64,000 nucleotides of DNA from Chitinophaga solisilvae (lineage in GTDB: Bacteria > Bacteroidota > Bacteroidia > Chitinophagales > Chitinophagaceae), in assembly GCF_009928525.1 (NCBI RefSeq), contig NZ_JAABOK010000006.1:434001-498000 (forward strand), given 5' to 3'. The translations under genes were made by a program, and so were the position numbers. Positions within the stretch are counted from its first letter, which is position 1; each line of letters starts with the position of its first letter. Positions 50,657-59,403 of this stretch are shown here, piece by piece. Under the pieces are notes generated by a model that was given only the letters and a program-made list of their open reading frames with translations, was not told the origin of the DNA and did not search any database.

Positions 50657-51940
50657 ATGCTAAAGAAAATTGTTGGTCTGACAGTAATATTGTTGGGCGT
50701 TTTGCAGGTGAGCTTTGCGCAGCAGGCCACGTTAAAGGAATTTATGAAAATGCGGTTCGGCATGTTTATCCATTGGGGGCCGGTAACATTGCGTGGGACA
50801 GAGATCGGCTGGACCCGCGGAGGATCTGTGCCGAAGGAAGAATATGATAATCTTTACAAAGAGTTTAATCCGGTGTTGTTTAATGCAGATGAATGGGTGA
50901 AAACAGCGAAGGATGCAGGTATGAAATACCTGACCATCACTGCCCGGCACCATGATGGTTTTTGTCTCTGGCCTTCTGCATATACCGAATATGATATTAT
51001 GTCTACGCCCTACAAACGCGATATAGTAGGCGCATTGGCGACTGCGTGTAAAAAACAGGGGATTAAATTCTGCATCTATTACTCGGTGCTCGACTGGTAT
51101 CATCCTGATTATCCCATTCACGGATCGAATGACCAGCGCATCGATTCTTCCGCGAACATGAGCAGATATGTGCAGTTCATGAAAGATCAGCTGAAAGAAC
51201 TCATCACGAAATATGATCCATACATGCTGTGGTTCGATGGGGGCTGGGAAAAGCCCTGGACAGAAGATATGGGCAGAGACATGTATGCCTACCTGAAGCG
51301 CCTGAAGCCTTCCGTTATTATCAATAACAGGCTGGGAAAAGAAATCGCGGCTGTAGAGAACAAACAGATCGATGCATCAAAAATGATCGGAGACTATGAT
51401 ACGCCGGAGCAGACGGTGGGCCGGATGAATATGGAAATGCCCTGGGAAAGTTGTTTCACCATTTGCGAACAGTGGTCATGGAAGCCAAATGATAAGATGA
51501 AACCCCTGAGCCAGTGTCTGAATATTCTTTCGCGTACAGCCGGTGGAAATGGTAACCTGTTGCTGAATGTAGGACCTATGCCGGACGGTCGCATCGAAGC
51601 GCGGCAGATAACCCGTTTACGTGAGATCGGAGATTGGTTAAAGGTGAACGGAGAGGCAGTTTACGGCACGCTTGGCGGCCCGTATGCCCCTGGTGATATT
51701 TTTACGGCTACCAGGAAAGGGAACAGGATATACATTCATGTGCTTGATGCTTCCCGTTCTTCCCTGGTATTGAAAAATATTCCGGGCCGGAAAGTACAAA
51801 AGGCGGCGCTGATGAATGGAACAGCTGTCAGCGTTGAACAATCTGCAGATGATATTAAACTGAACCTGCCTGGCATAAAGGCCGGACAGGTGGTAATGCT
51901 GGAGATGAACGGGCCGGTAGAAGATATTCCTGTTATCTGA
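50657..51940 (+). CDS. Secreted alpha-L-fucosidase, GH29
   Basis: From the ATG at 50657 (MLKKIVGLTVILLG) the product is 427 residues with a signal peptide ending SFAQ; the frame reaches further upstream only through a TTG. The GH29 (beta/alpha)8 barrel has FGMFIHWGP at the start, ARHHDGFCLWPS, and the nucleophile Asp194 in YMLWFDGG. The acid/base Glu of GH29 is not fixed by a short motif and I cannot place it securely. A C-terminal beta domain (residues 340-427) completes it. GH29 retains configuration and releases alpha-linked L-fucose in the periplasm, feeding the symporter. Confidence 0.92.
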   Translation: MLKKIVGLTVILLGVLQVSFAQQATLKEFMKMRFGMFIHWGPVTLRGTEIGWTRGGSVPKEEYDNLYKEFNPVLFNADEWVKTAKDAGMKYLTITARHHDGFCLWPSAYTEYDIMSTPYKRDIVGALATACKKQGIKFCIYYSVLDWYHPDYPIHGSNDQRIDSSANMSRYVQFMKDQLKELITKYDPYMLWFDGGWEKPWTEDMGRDMYAYLKRLKPSVIINNRLGKEIAAVENKQIDASKMIGDYDTPEQTVGRMNMEMPWESCFTICEQWSWKPNDKMKPLSQCLNILSRTAGGNGNLLLNVGPMPDGRIEARQITRLREIGDWLKVNGEAVYGTLGGPYAPGDIFTATRKGNRIYIHVLDASRSSLVLKNIPGRKVQKAALMNGTAVSVEQSADDIKLNLPGIKAGQVVMLEMNGPVEDIPVI

Positions 51941-51953
51941 TTAAACTTTTTAC

Positions 51954-52382
51954 ATGCCATATTTAACATCATTCCTCCGGATAGTGTGCATCAGCGTAAC
52001 TACCGTCTTATCGGCGGGCTGTATGTCTGAGCCTTCCGCCAAAGTTACACGTTATGCCATGGTAACCGGCATTAAGCCGGACAAGATCGGCTATTACAAG
52101 GAGTTGCATGCGAAAGCCTGGCCTGGTGTGCTGAAGACGATCCGGAGTTGCAACATCCGCAATTATTCCATTTATCTCAGAGAGATAGATGGCAGGTTTT
52201 ATCTCTTCGGATATTTCGAATATACAGGCAACGATTTTAAAGCGGACATGCGCAAAATGGGGGAAGATTCCGTTACGCAAAGATGGTGGCGCGAGACAGA
52301 TGCCATGCAGCTGCCATTGCCGGAAGCAGAAAAGGCCGGAGAAATATGGACGCCCATGGAGGAAGTTTTTCATACGCCCTGA
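51954..52382 (+). CDS. L-rhamnose/L-fucose mutarotase-family lipoprotein
   Basis: The 142-residue product is of the RhaM-type mutarotase family (dimeric ferredoxin-like fold): RYAMVTGIKPDKIGYYKELHAKAWPGVLKTI, NIRNYSIYLREIDGRFYLFGYFEYTG, and W-W-R-E-T-D near 110. Members interconvert anomers of L-rhamnose or L-fucose; the operon context favours L-fucose. The N-terminus has an unusual lipoprotein signal (LSAGC, Cys23), so it would sit in the envelope next to the fucosidase, whereas most RhaM proteins are cytoplasmic. It closes the operon and a terminator follows. Confidence 0.82.
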   Translation: MPYLTSFLRIVCISVTTVLSAGCMSEPSAKVTRYAMVTGIKPDKIGYYKELHAKAWPGVLKTIRSCNIRNYSIYLREIDGRFYLFGYFEYTGNDFKADMRKMGEDSVTQRWWRETDAMQLPLPEAEKAGEIWTPMEEVFHTP

Positions 52383-52426
52383 AAAGATGTTAATGTGTCA
52401 AATCCGGTAGCAATAATGCCGGTAGC

Positions 52427-52450
52427 AAAAGCCCCGGTATGGGGCTTTTA
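52427..52450 (+). terminator. Rho-independent terminator of the fucose operon
   Basis: AAAAGCCCC (52427-52435) pairs perfectly with GGGGCTTTT (52441-52449) across a 5-nt loop, giving a T-rich 3' end. Confidence 0.85.
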
Positions 52451-52492
52451 TCTTTCAGAAAAACCATGCGCATGCTTCTTACTGAAAAAAAA

Positions 52493-52521
52493 TTGAACAA
52501 TTGTTTAAAACAAATGTTCAA
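52493..52521. promoter_or_regulatory. 29-bp palindromic operator upstream of the TetR gene
   Basis: The site starts TTGAACA and ends TGTTCAA around a TTGTTTAAAACAA centre, giving a near-perfect dyad. It lies just upstream of the -7 element at 52538. The same 29-bp pattern recurs at 53221-53249 before the efflux genes, so it is the likely autoregulatory TetR site. Confidence 0.75.
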
Positions 52522-52537
52522 TATTCGGAAAAATGAT

Positions 52538-52545
52538 TACTTTTG
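52538..52545 (+). promoter_or_regulatory. Bacteroidota -7 element TACTTTTG
   Basis: TACTTTTG fits TAnnTTTG and lies 40 bases before the TetR start at 52586. The operator covers the region where a -33 element would be. Confidence 0.5.
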
Positions 52546-52585
52546 ATTCGGAAATCCGGATATTTAATACCAAAAATCAGAATAA

Positions 52586-53197
52586 ATGGCTGCAGGAACA
52601 GGCAAGAAGGAAAAAAGAGATGCTTCTACGGAAGAAAGAATACTGGCGGCAGCCAGAACGGTGTTTACGAAGAAAGGATATGCCGGTACCAAAGTGCGGG
52701 ACATAGCCGCGGAAGCGGATATTAACCTGTCGCTGGTCAACTATTATTTCCGCAGTAAGGAAAAGCTGTTCCAGGTAATCATGCAGGAAACAGTACAGCA
52801 GCTGATAGGAGATGTAAGCCGCATCTTTGATAAGGAGGAAACATCGCTGGAAGAAAAGGTGGGTGCGCTGGCGGATCATTATGTGAATCTGCTGCTGAAG
52901 AATCCTGATTTCCCGTTGTTCCTGGTAAATGAGATACTGTCCGGCAATGATATTTTTTCCTCCCATGCAAAGAAGGAGACCTTGTTCCAGTCGCACTTCT
53001 TTAAACAGATAGGCGCACTGAAGGTGAATTACAACCCCGTGCATATCATCATGAATACTTTCGGGATGTTGGTACTGCCATTCCTGGCCAGGCCCATCCT
53101 GCAGAACAACGGCATTGTAAAACCGGCTGAGTTCAAAGCACTGATGGAAGAACGTAAGAAGCTGATCCCCGTCTGGATCAAAGGAATGATCGGGTAA
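52586..53197 (+). CDS. TetR-family repressor of the efflux operon
   Basis: The 203-residue protein has an N-terminal TetR helix-turn-helix (EERILAAARTVFTKKGYAGTKVRDIAAEADINLSLVNYYFRSKEKLFQV) and an all-helical ligand domain with a C-terminal region typical of the class that controls drug or fatty-acid efflux. It lies directly upstream of a TolC/HlyD/ABC operon. Two nearly identical 29-bp palindromes flank it, one before its own gene and one before the operon, which strongly supports autoregulation and control of efflux. Ligand unknown. Confidence 0.9.
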   Translation: MAAGTGKKEKRDASTEERILAAARTVFTKKGYAGTKVRDIAAEADINLSLVNYYFRSKEKLFQVIMQETVQQLIGDVSRIFDKEETSLEEKVGALADHYVNLLLKNPDFPLFLVNEILSGNDIFSSHAKKETLFQSHFFKQIGALKVNYNPVHIIMNTFGMLVLPFLARPILQNNGIVKPAEFKALMEERKKLIPVWIKGMIG

Positions 53198-53220
53198 CAC
53201 CGGTTTTTTTTGTCTATGGA

Positions 53221-53249
53221 TTGAACAAGTTTTTAAAACAATAATTCAA
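53221..53249. promoter_or_regulatory. 29-bp palindromic operator upstream of the efflux operon
   Basis: The site starts TTGAACAA and ends ATTCAA with TTTTTAAAACAA in the centre, matching the 52493-52521 site at most positions and with the same length. It lies 10 bases before the TolC-family start at 53259, so bound repressor would block initiation or elongation. Confidence 0.75.
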
Positions 53250-53258
53250 ACTGATAGC

Positions 53259-54536
53259 ATGCGTTTAAGTAAAACATGGTTTTGCCTGATCGCGCTGGCA
53301 GCGGGGCCTTCGTATGCCCGTGCGCAGGAAGCGCCTCTGACGCTCGACGAGTGTTACACGCTGGCGCGGCAGAACTATCCACTCATCAAACAACATGGCC
53401 TGATTGCACGTACGGCAAAATATGCGGTGGAGAATGCCGGAAAAGCGTACCTGCCTCAGCTGACCATCAGCGGGCAGGCCAGCTACCAGTCGGAGGTGAT
53501 TAATTTCGGAGAAGTTATTCCGCCGGTTCCAGGCATGGGATTCCCGGTGCTGAGCAAAGATCAGTACAAGATTCAGGGAGAAATCACCCAGCAGATTTAT
53601 GATGGCAGCGTCGCAAAATTTCAGAAAGAAGCCAGCCGTACCAGCGAGGCGGTGCAGCAACAGCAACTGGAAGTAAGCCTGTACGCGGTTAAAGAGCGCG
53701 TGACGCAGCTGTATTTCGCGATCCTGCTGATGGAGGCGCAGTTGCAGCAGAATGCCCTGCGCCGCAGCGACCTGCAGACAGCTGCCGATAAAATGAGCGC
53801 TGCCCTCGCCAATGGCGTAGCCTACCGGAGCAATGTAGACGAACTGAAAGCAGAGATCGTAAATGTGGATATTGCCGCTACAGAATTTGCTGCTAACCGT
53901 AAAGCCTATACGAAAGTACTGGCAGCTTTCATCAACCGGCCGTTGTCAGACAGCGTACGGCTGACTTACCCCACAGGCATATCTCCTGCAACAACTATCA
54001 ACCGCCCTGAACTGGCTTTATACGATCTGCAGAAAAAATCATACGACGTACAGCAAAAACAGCTGCAATCAGGTTATCTGCCCCGCCTGAACGCCTTTAT
54101 ACAGGGCGCTTACGGCCGCCCCTCCCTCAATATTGTCAAAAATGAATTCGGTCCCTGGTGGATCGGCGGCATACGGCTCAGCTGGTCCCTCGGCAGTTTG
54201 TATTCCCTGAAGAATAACCGGCAGCAGCTGGATATCAGCCGGCAGCTGCTGGATGTAAACAAGGAAACATTTGCTTTCAATACCACGCTGAGCATGCAGC
54301 AGCAGGCTCAGGACATAGAGAAATACGCAGCCATGGCAGAACAGGATGATGCGGCTATCCGGCTGCGTGCTGCCGTGAGCCGCTCCGCCAAAGCGCAGCT
54401 GGACAACGGAATCATCACGGTACACGAATATATTCAGCAGGTAAACGCGGAAAACCTCGCCAGGCAAGCGCGCATCCTCCATCAGATACAATGGCTGCAG
54501 GCGCAGTACACTTATAAAAATACTTCCGGGAACTGA
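53259..54536 (+). CDS. TolC-family outer-membrane factor
   Basis: The 425-residue product has a signal peptide (cleavage near ARAQE) and the duplicated helical repeat of TolC channels (LTLDECYTLARQNYPLIKQHGLIARTA ... and GIITVHEYIQQVNAENLARQARI). It forms a trimeric outer-membrane and periplasmic exit duct. It is the first gene of a six-gene operon with a HlyD-type adaptor, two ATPases and two permeases, so it completes an ABC-type tripartite exporter. Confidence 0.9.
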   Translation: MRLSKTWFCLIALAAGPSYARAQEAPLTLDECYTLARQNYPLIKQHGLIARTAKYAVENAGKAYLPQLTISGQASYQSEVINFGEVIPPVPGMGFPVLSKDQYKIQGEITQQIYDGSVAKFQKEASRTSEAVQQQQLEVSLYAVKERVTQLYFAILLMEAQLQQNALRRSDLQTAADKMSAALANGVAYRSNVDELKAEIVNVDIAATEFAANRKAYTKVLAAFINRPLSDSVRLTYPTGISPATTINRPELALYDLQKKSYDVQQKQLQSGYLPRLNAFIQGAYGRPSLNIVKNEFGPWWIGGIRLSWSLGSLYSLKNNRQQLDISRQLLDVNKETFAFNTTLSMQQQAQDIEKYAAMAEQDDAAIRLRAAVSRSAKAQLDNGIITVHEYIQQVNAENLARQARILHQIQWLQAQYTYKNTSGN

Positions 54537-54549
54537 TTAAACTCCGTAT

Positions 54550-55491
54550 ATGAAATACAACACCATACTGCTTACAGCCGCTGTAACAATGTTGTGGGCC
54601 TGTGGCAACGGCAAAAAGGATTATGACGCTTCAGGAAATTTTGAAGCGGATGAAGTTATCGTATCTGCTGAACAGAACGGCACTATTCTCGCCTTCGCGG
54701 TAAATGAGGGCGACAGGCTGACTGCCGGCCAGACTGTTGGCCAGATAGATGTGACCATCGCCAACCTGCAGAAGGAACAGGCATTGGCTACCATCGGCGC
54801 ACTGCAGGAAAAAACCAATACGGCCGCGCCGCAGACAGAACTGGTAAAGCGGAAACTCATCGTACAGGAAGCCCAGCTGCAGCAACTTTACCACGAGAGA
54901 AAGCGTACGGAGAACCTGGTGAAAAGCGATGCTGCTACACAAAAACAGCTGGACGACATCAATGCACAGGTAGATCAGCTGGAAAAACAGCTGAATGTTA
55001 CCCGCCAGGAAATTAATCTCAACAACTCCAACATCGCTACCCAGAACCGCAGCATCCTCAGTGAAAAGGCGCCACTGGAAAAGGCCGTCGCCCAGTATGC
55101 GGAGCAGGCACGCAAAGGCGTGATCGTAAACCCGGTGAGCGGTATTGTGCTTTCCCGCTATGCACTGCGCGGAGAAATGGCTACCACGGGAAAACCGCTG
55201 TATAAAATTGCCAATACAGATACCCTTCGGCTGAAAGCCTATATCACAGGCGAAAAGCTACCACAGATCAAACTGGGCCAACCGGTGCAGGTACGCATTG
55301 ACCAGGGAAGGAAATCCTGGAAATCCTATCCAGGCATCATCACCTGGATTGCAGATAAGGCGGAATTTACACCTAAAACGATTCAGACAAAGAACGAGCG
55401 CGCCAACCTGGTATACGCTGTAAAGATACAGGTGAAGAACGACGGCTATCTGAAGATAGGCATGTACGGAGAAATGTTGCTTGATAAATAA
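54550..55491 (+). CDS. HlyD-family periplasmic adaptor, lipoprotein
   Basis: The 313-residue adaptor has a lipoprotein signal (MLWACG, Cys19), two lipoyl half motifs (SAEQNGTILAFAVNEGDRLTAGQTVGQID and GVIVNPVSGIVLSRYALRGEMATTGKPLYKIA) and a helical hairpin (about residues 75-160) between them. This is the EmrA/YbhG type that links inner-membrane ABC permeases to TolC. It lies 13 bp after the TolC-family gene and 10 bp before the first ATPase. Confidence 0.9.
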   Translation: MKYNTILLTAAVTMLWACGNGKKDYDASGNFEADEVIVSAEQNGTILAFAVNEGDRLTAGQTVGQIDVTIANLQKEQALATIGALQEKTNTAAPQTELVKRKLIVQEAQLQQLYHERKRTENLVKSDAATQKQLDDINAQVDQLEKQLNVTRQEINLNNSNIATQNRSILSEKAPLEKAVAQYAEQARKGVIVNPVSGIVLSRYALRGEMATTGKPLYKIANTDTLRLKAYITGEKLPQIKLGQPVQVRIDQGRKSWKSYPGIITWIADKAEFTPKTIQTKNERANLVYAVKIQVKNDGYLKIGMYGEMLLDK

Positions 55492-55501
55492 ATTTTCTGC
55501 G

Positions 55502-56422
55502 ATGAGTGCCGTTATACTGGATCATATCACAAAAACATACGAGAACGGTAAGGTCACCGCTGTGGATGACGTATCGCTGGAAGTATCTCCGGGAGAGCTT
55601 TTCGGACTGATTGGCCCGGATGGTGCAGGAAAAACATCTGTTTTCCGTATCCTTACCACATTGCTGCTGCCTGAAAAAGGAACAGCCAGCGTGCTGGGTT
55701 TTGACTGCGTGAAAAACTACCGGGAGATACGTAACCGGGTAGGTTATATGCCCGGCCGCTTCTCGCTTTACCAGGATCTTACCGTGGCAGAAAACCTGCA
55801 TTTCTTTGCTACTCTTTTCGGTACCACTATTGAAGAAAACTATACCCTGATAAAAGATATTTACGAACAGATAAAGCCATTCAGCAACCGCCGCGCGGGA
55901 AAGTTGTCAGGTGGTATGAAACAGAAGCTGGCGCTGTGCTGTGCGCTGATCCACAAACCGGAAGTGCTGTTCCTGGACGAACCGACGACCGGCGTAGATG
56001 TAGTATCGCGCAAGGAATTCTGGGCCATGCTGCAGCAACTGAAGCAACAGGGCATTACCATCATGGTATCCACTCCCTATATGGATGAAGCGGTACTGTG
56101 CGAGCGCATTGCGCTGATACAGGCCGGCCGCATTATGTCGGTGGATACCCCGGAGAAAATCATCGATACTTTTCCCGCGCAGCTGTTCGCCGTCAAGGCA
56201 GCCGATATTTACCGGCTGCTCACGGACCTGCGCAATGATCCGGCTACGGAGAGCTGTTATACTTTCGGGGAATACCTGCATATCACCTTCCGCGGGCATC
56301 CGGATACCAACCCGCAGCAGCTGCAGGAATGGCTGGAGCAACGCGGCCACCGCAACGTAGCCGTAAAACAGATACGCGCAACTATTGAAGACAGCTTCAT
56401 CAGGTTGATGAATGAAGCATAA
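55502..56422 (+). CDS. ABC transporter ATP-binding protein (first of a pair)
   Basis: The 306-residue ATPase starts at the ATG at 55502 (MSAVILDHITKTYENG); an earlier ATG is inside the adaptor gene's end. Walker A is GPDGAGKTS, signature LSGGMKQKLALCCALIHKP, Walker B VLFLDEPTTGVD, followed by an H-loop replaced by STPYMDEA (Ser-Thr-Pro rather than the usual TH). The C-terminal 80 residues form a regulatory extension. With the next ATPase it resembles the YbhF-type split of drug exporters. Confidence 0.88.
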   Translation: MSAVILDHITKTYENGKVTAVDDVSLEVSPGELFGLIGPDGAGKTSVFRILTTLLLPEKGTASVLGFDCVKNYREIRNRVGYMPGRFSLYQDLTVAENLHFFATLFGTTIEENYTLIKDIYEQIKPFSNRRAGKLSGGMKQKLALCCALIHKPEVLFLDEPTTGVDVVSRKEFWAMLQQLKQQGITIMVSTPYMDEAVLCERIALIQAGRIMSVDTPEKIIDTFPAQLFAVKAADIYRLLTDLRNDPATESCYTFGEYLHITFRGHPDTNPQQLQEWLEQRGHRNVAVKQIRATIEDSFIRLMNEA

Positions 56423-56434
56423 ATTTTTGATGCT

Positions 56435-57178
56435 ATGGCAGAAAAAGTGATTGAATGCAGAGAGCTTACCAAGCAGTTCGGTGATTTTATCGCCGTCAAT
56501 AAAATCTCTTTTGATGTAATGAAAGGGGAGATATTCGGTTTCCTGGGTGCTAACGGCGCAGGTAAAACCACAGCTATGCGCATACTCTGCGGACTCTCTT
56601 ACCCCAGCTCAGGAACCGCTGCCGTAGCAGGTTTTGATGTATATAAACAGCAGGAATCCATCAAACGGAATATCGGTTATATGAGTCAGAAGTTTTCGCT
56701 CTATGAAAACCTGACTGTAACCGAGAATATAGAATTTTTCGGAGGCGTATATGGGTTACCCATGCAGGAAATCCGCCGGCGCAGCAATGACCTGATCCGC
56801 ACGCTGGGGCTGACAGCCGAAGCAAAGAAGCTCGTAGGGGCATTACCGTTAGGATGGAAGCAGAAACTGGCTTTTTCAGTGGCTATCTTTCACCGTCCGC
56901 GTATTGTATTTCTGGACGAGCCTACCGGCGGCGTGGACCCCGTTACCCGCCGGCAGTTCTGGGATATGATCTATGAAGCAGCCGCCTCCGGGATTACCAT
57001 TTTCGTTACCACTCACTACATGGACGAAGCAGAATATTGCAACCGGGTCACCGTTATGGTAGACGGTAAAGTGGAAGCGCTGGATACGCCCGCCCGCCTG
57101 AAACAGCAGTACCAGGCAGATAATATGGACGAAGTATTTTACAGGCTGGCCCGTGGCGCTAAAAGGTCAGCCGATTAA
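56435..57178 (+). CDS. ABC transporter ATP-binding protein (second of a pair)
   Basis: The 247-residue ATPase has Walker A GANGAGKTT, Walker B IVFLDEPTGGVDP and an H-loop VTTHYMDEAEYC. The signature sequence is degenerate: PLGWKQKLA in place of the usual LSGGxxQ, so one of the two ATP sites of the dimer may be weak, as in asymmetric ABC exporters. It follows the first ATPase by 12 bp and precedes the permeases by 9 bp. Confidence 0.88.
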   Translation: MAEKVIECRELTKQFGDFIAVNKISFDVMKGEIFGFLGANGAGKTTAMRILCGLSYPSSGTAAVAGFDVYKQQESIKRNIGYMSQKFSLYENLTVTENIEFFGGVYGLPMQEIRRRSNDLIRTLGLTAEAKKLVGALPLGWKQKLAFSVAIFHRPRIVFLDEPTGGVDPVTRRQFWDMIYEAAASGITIFVTTHYMDEAEYCNRVTVMVDGKVEALDTPARLKQQYQADNMDEVFYRLARGAKRSAD

Positions 57179-57187
57179 ACACAGGTT

Positions 57188-58294
57188 ATGAAACAGCTAT
57201 TGGTATTTATCAGAAAGGAGTTTTATCATGTCTTCCGCGACAGGCGTACGCTGCTGATCATGTTCGGGCTGCCGGTAGCGCAGATTGTGCTGTTTGGCTT
57301 TGCGCTCACCAGCGAGGTGAAAAATATCAGCCTCATCATCATCGATCAGGCCCGCGATGTAAATTCGCAGGAGCTGACGGGAAAAATAAAATCATCTGCC
57401 TACTTTATTACAGATGAATCTGTCACGGATTATAACGATATAGAAAAGGCTTTTAAGCAGGGAACTGCCAGGTGTGCGCTGATCATCCCTGCCGGCTTCG
57501 GCAATGATCTGCTGCATGGAGGCAGCGCGCCGGTGCAGATCCTGACAGACGGATCCGATCCTAATACCGCTAAAACAGTAGTCAACTATCTCACTTCCAT
57601 CATGACCGGCTACCAGCAGGAGCTGAGCAAAACACCGCCGCTGCGCTACCTGATCCAGCCGGAGCTGCGTATGCTGTATAACGAGGAAGGCAATGGTTCG
57701 CTGAACTTCATCCCCGGTGTGATGGCGCTGGTGCTGATGATCGTCTGCACGGCACTGACTTCCGTGTCGGTAGTGCGGGAGAAGGAGCTGGGAACAATGG
57801 AAATATTGCTGGTATCGCCTTTCAGGCCGCTGCTGGTGCTGGTGGCAAAAGCGATTCCTTACCTGGTGCTGTCGCTGGCCAATTTTCTGCTCATCCTCTT
57901 TCTGTCTGTTTTTGTGCTGGACGTTACCGTTAAAGGCAGCATCCTGTTACTGGTGGCGGAGAGTATGTTGTTTATCACTACCTGTCTGTCGTTCGGACTG
58001 ATGATTTCCAATACCACCAACTCCCAGCAAACCGCCCTGCTGCTGTCTATGATGGGAATGATGCTGCCCACCATGATCTTCACCGGATTTATGTTTCCGC
58101 TGGAGAACATGCCGGTACCGTTTCAGGTGATCTCTAACATTGTGCCGGCACGCTGGTATTTTCTGATTATCAAGGCGGTGATGCTGAAGGGGCTTGGGTT
58201 TGGGTATGTATGGAAAGAAACGCTGGTGCTGACAGGCATGATGCTGGCAACGCTGGGTATTGCATTAAAGAACTTTAAAACCCGCTTATCATGA
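57188..58294 (+). CDS. ABC-2 type permease (first of a pair)
   Basis: The 368-residue permease has one N-terminal helix (LLIMFGLPVAQIVLFGFALTS), a large periplasmic domain (residues about 50-170), and five C-terminal helices, the ABC-2/YbhS-YbhR plan. The motif VREKELGTMEILLVSPFRP is the conserved coupling region. It exports drugs or lipids, substrate unknown. It overlaps the next permease by 4 bp (ATGA), implying translational coupling. Confidence 0.9.
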   Translation: MKQLLVFIRKEFYHVFRDRRTLLIMFGLPVAQIVLFGFALTSEVKNISLIIIDQARDVNSQELTGKIKSSAYFITDESVTDYNDIEKAFKQGTARCALIIPAGFGNDLLHGGSAPVQILTDGSDPNTAKTVVNYLTSIMTGYQQELSKTPPLRYLIQPELRMLYNEEGNGSLNFIPGVMALVLMIVCTALTSVSVVREKELGTMEILLVSPFRPLLVLVAKAIPYLVLSLANFLLILFLSVFVLDVTVKGSILLLVAESMLFITTCLSFGLMISNTTNSQQTALLLSMMGMMLPTMIFTGFMFPLENMPVPFQVISNIVPARWYFLIIKAVMLKGLGFGYVWKETLVLTGMMLATLGIALKNFKTRLS

Positions 58295-59403
58295 AGGTGC
58301 TGCGTTTTATTCTGCGGAAGGAATTCAGGCAGATTTTCCGGGATAAGACCATCCTGGCGATGATGTTCGCCATGCCTACCATTCAGCTGATTATTCTGCC
58401 GCTGGCGATGAATTTTGATGTGAAGCATGTGAAGGTAGCGGTGGTAGATAACGATCATAGCAGTTATTCCCGGCAGCTGATCGCCAAGGTGGGTGCCTCC
58501 GGGTACTTCAGGATTGTGGCGGCGATGCCGTCTGTCCGGGAGGCCATGCAGTATATAGAAAGAGAGCAGGCAGACGTGGTACTGGAGATTCCGCCTGCAT
58601 TTGAACAGCAACTGATCCGGGAAGGGAAACAGCGTATAGGCGTTTCCGTTGATGCCATCAACGGCACGAAGGCTGCGCTGGGAGGAAGCTACCTGGTAAC
58701 AGTGATCGGAGACTTCAACCGTCAGATAACGGTGAACAGCACTGCCGATCCGGCTGCCGCCAACACCATTGCCATTACTTTTTCCAACTGGTATAACCCG
58801 CTGGCAGAATACAGGTTCTACATTGTGCCCGCCATCCTGGTATTGCTGCTGACACTGATAGGCGGATTTCTGACAGCACTGAATATTGTGCGGGAGAAGG
58901 AAGCCGGCACTATTGAGCAGATTAATGTTACACCCATCAGGAAGTGGGAATTCATTCTCGGAAAGCTGATTCCCTTCTGGGTGGTAGGTATTACGGTATT
59001 CACGCTGGGACTTGCCGTGGCATGGGGTGTATACGGCATATGGCCGGTAGGCAGCTTCGCCCTGCTGTATACGTTTGCAGCCGCGTACCTGTTAGCCGTG
59101 CTGGGTTTTGGCCTGCTGGTATCTACGTATACCGACAATCAGTTGCAGGCGATGTTTGTGGCCTTCTTCTTTATGATGATATTTATGCTGATGAGCGGAC
59201 TGTTTACGGCTGTAGAGAGCATGCCTGCCTGGGCCCGTGCAATTGCGCACTGCACACCGGTAACTCATTTTGTGAAGGTGGTACGGATGATTGTTTTGAA
59301 AGGCAGCACATTTGCAGATGTACAATATGAATTTTACATCCTCGTGTTTTTTGCCCTGGCACTCAATGGATGGGCTATCCTGAATTACCGTAAAACCAGC
59401 TAA
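58291..59403 (+). CDS. ABC-2 type permease (second of a pair)
   Basis: The 370-residue permease mirrors the preceding one: N-terminal helix (MMFAMPTIQLIILPLAM), periplasmic domain with VKVAVVDNDHSSYSRQLIAK, and C-terminal helices containing VREKEAGTIEQINVTPIRK. The two would form a heterodimer powered by the two ATPases. It ends the six-gene operon and its last four bases overlap the convergent Ada-domain gene; no terminator is seen between them. Confidence 0.9.
   Translation: MKVLRFILRKEFRQIFRDKTILAMMFAMPTIQLIILPLAMNFDVKHVKVAVVDNDHSSYSRQLIAKVGASGYFRIVAAMPSVREAMQYIEREQADVVLEIPPAFEQQLIREGKQRIGVSVDAINGTKAALGGSYLVTVIGDFNRQITVNSTADPAAANTIAITFSNWYNPLAEYRFYIVPAILVLLLTLIGGFLTALNIVREKEAGTIEQINVTPIRKWEFILGKLIPFWVVGITVFTLGLAVAWGVYGIWPVGSFALLYTFAAAYLLAVLGFGLLVSTYTDNQLQAMFVAFFFMMIFMLMSGLFTAVESMPAWARAIAHCTPVTHFVKVVRMIVLKGSTFADVQYEFYILVFFALALNGWAILNYRKTS

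Noticed and set aside
53198..53215. Terminator after the TetR gene (CCGGTTTTTTTTG)
   Set aside because: There is a T-tract but no stable stem before it; it may just be part of the efflux promoter.
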